Assembly: GCA_903951325.1 (NCBI GenBank)
Contig: CAJBBN010000040.1
Location: 1 to 35,770 of the forward strand
DNA length: 35,770 nucleotides
Direction of reading: 5' to 3'
Source of the DNA: an uncultured bacterium
GTDB taxonomy: Bacteria > Bacteroidota > Bacteroidia > Sphingobacteriales > Sphingobacteriaceae
Position numbers and translations under genes: made by a program. The notes beneath the pieces were generated by a model, which was not told the DNA's origin, did no database searches, and saw only the letters and a list, made by a program, of their open reading frames with translations. Shown piece after piece: positions 35,527 to 35,770 of this stretch (position 1 is the first letter of the stretch; each line of letters opens with the position of its first letter).

Positions 35527-35770
35527 ATGGAATTAAAAGAAAAAGTAGTTGTTATTACTGGTGCAAGTTCTGGTATTGGAATGGCTATGGCTACTGCATT
35601 TGCAGCCGAAGGTGCTCATTTAGTTTTGGCAGCACGCAATCATACTAAACTGCTTGAAATTGCCACACAATTAAAAAATTCGTATGGCATACAAGTGATT
35701 GCCATTGCTACAGATGTTTCGAAAGAAATTCAATGTAAACAATTAATGGATCAAGCATTAGCCACATTTG
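35527..35770 (+). CDS. Short-chain dehydrogenase/reductase, N-terminal part
   Basis: The frame is cut by the window end; 81 codons are visible. The Rossmann cofactor motif TGASSGIG is at residues 10-17, followed by a typical AARN loop and ATDVS. These are NAD(P)-dependent oxidoreductases; the substrate cannot be inferred from this part. An in-frame ATG at 35518 would add three residues and overlap the glycosyltransferase stop by 8 bp, and it is an equally possible start. Confidence 0.85.
   Translation, partial: MELKEKVVVITGASSGIGMAMATAFAAEGAHLVLAARNHTKLLEIATQLKNSYGIQVIAIATDVSKEIQCKQLMDQALATF

Overview
The window is AT-rich and tightly packed. It looks like a chromosome segment of a free-living Bacteroidota, perhaps a member of the Chitinophagia/Sphingobacteriia; that placement is by gene content only. 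The evidence is the TAnnTTTG-type -7 promoter boxes, the lack of clear Shine-Dalgarno sequences, a CcmE with a CxxxY heme motif, the fdx/iscX/kdsC/ubiA/maf neighbourhood, and a GH92/GH20/GH29 set with Bacteroidota-style domains. No gap between genes exceeds about 140 bp. I saw no RNA genes, IS elements or CRISPR arrays.

Layout. (1) 1-2294: the end of ccmC, a ccmD-like gene and a glutamate dehydrogenase gene with a terminator. (2) 2381-16068: one co-directional run with gaps of 10 bp or less or with overlaps. It holds cutC, beta-mannosidase (GH2), alpha-mannosidase (GH92), alpha-L-fucosidase (GH29), beta-N-acetylhexosaminidase (GH20), a transglutaminase-fold lipoprotein and a DUF3050 protein, closed by a strong terminator. 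(3) 16085-18298, minus: a TonB-dependent receptor of the hemoglobin/transferrin type. (4) 18398-23835: an ABC exporter, then ccmE, ccmF and a DUF2520 Rossmann protein. (5) 23931-26587: ferredoxin, iscX, kdsC-like phosphatase, UbiA-type prenyltransferase, maf. (6) 26584-30530, minus: grpE-dnaJ followed by an ABC-2 ATPase/permease pair. (7) 30663-32827, minus: LOG-family hydrolase and sodium:solute symporter, divergent from recR (32876-33490). (8) 33561-end: a GT2 glycosyltransferase fused to a degenerate sugar-phosphate transferase, then the start of an SDR gene.

The region that deserves most attention is the glycoside hydrolase operon. Its four exported exo-glycosidases match the linkages of a eukaryotic-type N-glycan (alpha-Man, core beta-Man, Fuc, GlcNAc). 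The next gene encodes an exported lipoprotein with a transglutaminase-type Cys-His site starting GRCGE. Cytosolic peptide:N-glycanase (PNGase) is also a transglutaminase-fold enzyme with this motif, so this lipoprotein is a candidate for the missing glycan-releasing step. That is inference. CutC and DUF3050, whose functions are poorly settled, flank the set. The region also appears to separate ccmCD from ccmEF.
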